Positions 6,888 through 7,105 of a stretch of DNA of 7,105 nt are shown one piece after another. This DNA is from Methanobacterium sp. (lineage in GTDB: Archaea > Methanobacteriota > Methanobacteria > Methanobacteriales > Methanobacteriaceae). The DNA lies in assembly GCA_003161815.1 (NCBI GenBank), contig PMNN01000234.1:1-7105 (forward strand). Reading direction: 5' to 3'. The notes beneath the pieces were generated by a model. It did not search any database and had not been told where the DNA came from. It was given only the letters and a program-made list of their open reading frames with translations. Every line of letters starts with the position of its first letter. The stretch's first letter is position 1. The position numbers were made by a program, and so were the translations under genes.

Positions 6888-6976
6888 CGTTCGATTTTAA
6901 AGTATGGTATTACTAAAACTTCATTGACTTAGTATGTTAATTGAAAGTAATTTACCCCTATCAGTATCTAATACAA

Positions 6977-7105
6977 TTATAATTTCAAAACTACATTATC
7001 TCCAAGTTCAATACCGATATTCCGAGCAACCGGCAGACATTTAGCATTTAAAAGAGAGAATACAGGTTTATCTTTTAAATTCATTTCATCTAATCCTTCA
7101 TAGTT
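6977..7105 (-). CDS. C-terminal fragment of an unidentified protein (partial)
   Basis: On the minus strand the frame is open from the right edge of the window to a TAA at 6977-6979, encoding 42 residues. The segment includes LKDKPVFSLLNAKCLPVARN followed by a hydrophobic end, LGDNVVLKL. The balanced composition and sustained frame in an AT-rich genome suggest real coding sequence rather than chance. I do not recognise the family. The start lies beyond the window, and an in-frame ATG at codon 8 is probably internal because the frame continues upstream. The gene precedes the dehydrogenase on the same strand, separated by about 200 bp containing a palindrome. Confidence 0.55.
   Translation of the reverse strand, partial: NYEGLDEMNLKDKPVFSLLNAKCLPVARNIGIELGDNVVLKL

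Overview
The window is AT-rich and looks like chromosomal DNA from a hydrogenotrophic methanogen of the Methanobacteriales, most likely Methanobacterium or a near relative. The main evidence is the left edge, which encodes the C-terminus of the F420-dependent methylene-tetrahydromethanopterin reductase Mer and matches the Methanothermobacter protein, as remembered, almost residue for residue. An archaeosine synthase radical SAM subunit, oligo-T gene ends, TATA-like upstream elements and the ribosome binding sites GAGGAG, GAGGAT and GGGGAT fit the same origin.

Layout, left to right: the 3' end of mer (+); an SPL-like radical SAM protein (-), convergent with mer; a 158-bp divergent spacer; RaSEA, the radical SAM subunit of archaeosine synthase (+); a 411-bp AT-rich gap with no supported gene; a full-length GadB-type glutamate decarboxylase (+); a 431-residue protein with an HxGH nucleotidyltransferase domain and an unrecognised C-terminal part (+); a Rossmann-fold dehydrogenase of the 6-phosphogluconate/hydroxyisobutyrate dehydrogenase superfamily with a DUF1932-like C-terminus (-); and the last 42 codons of an unidentified gene (-) running off the right edge.

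The spacers are wide (about 150 to 411 bp) and the strands alternate, so most genes are probably transcribed singly. The decarboxylase and nucleotidyltransferase genes are the only same-strand complete neighbours, and a T-rich tract plus a second set of TATA-like elements separates them. No pathway links all the genes. Mer acts in CO2 reduction to methane, RaSEA in tRNA modification at G15, and the nucleotidyltransferase may also concern tRNA (weak inference). The decarboxylase would make GABA from glutamate, consuming a proton, but no amino acid antiporter is adjacent.

No mobile element, CRISPR array, tRNA or rRNA was seen. The items most worth a second look are the decarboxylase (His at the usual Gln cofactor-stacking position, unusual in a methanogen), the uncharacterised C-terminal part of the nucleotidyltransferase, and a perfect 15-bp palindrome upstream of the dehydrogenase.
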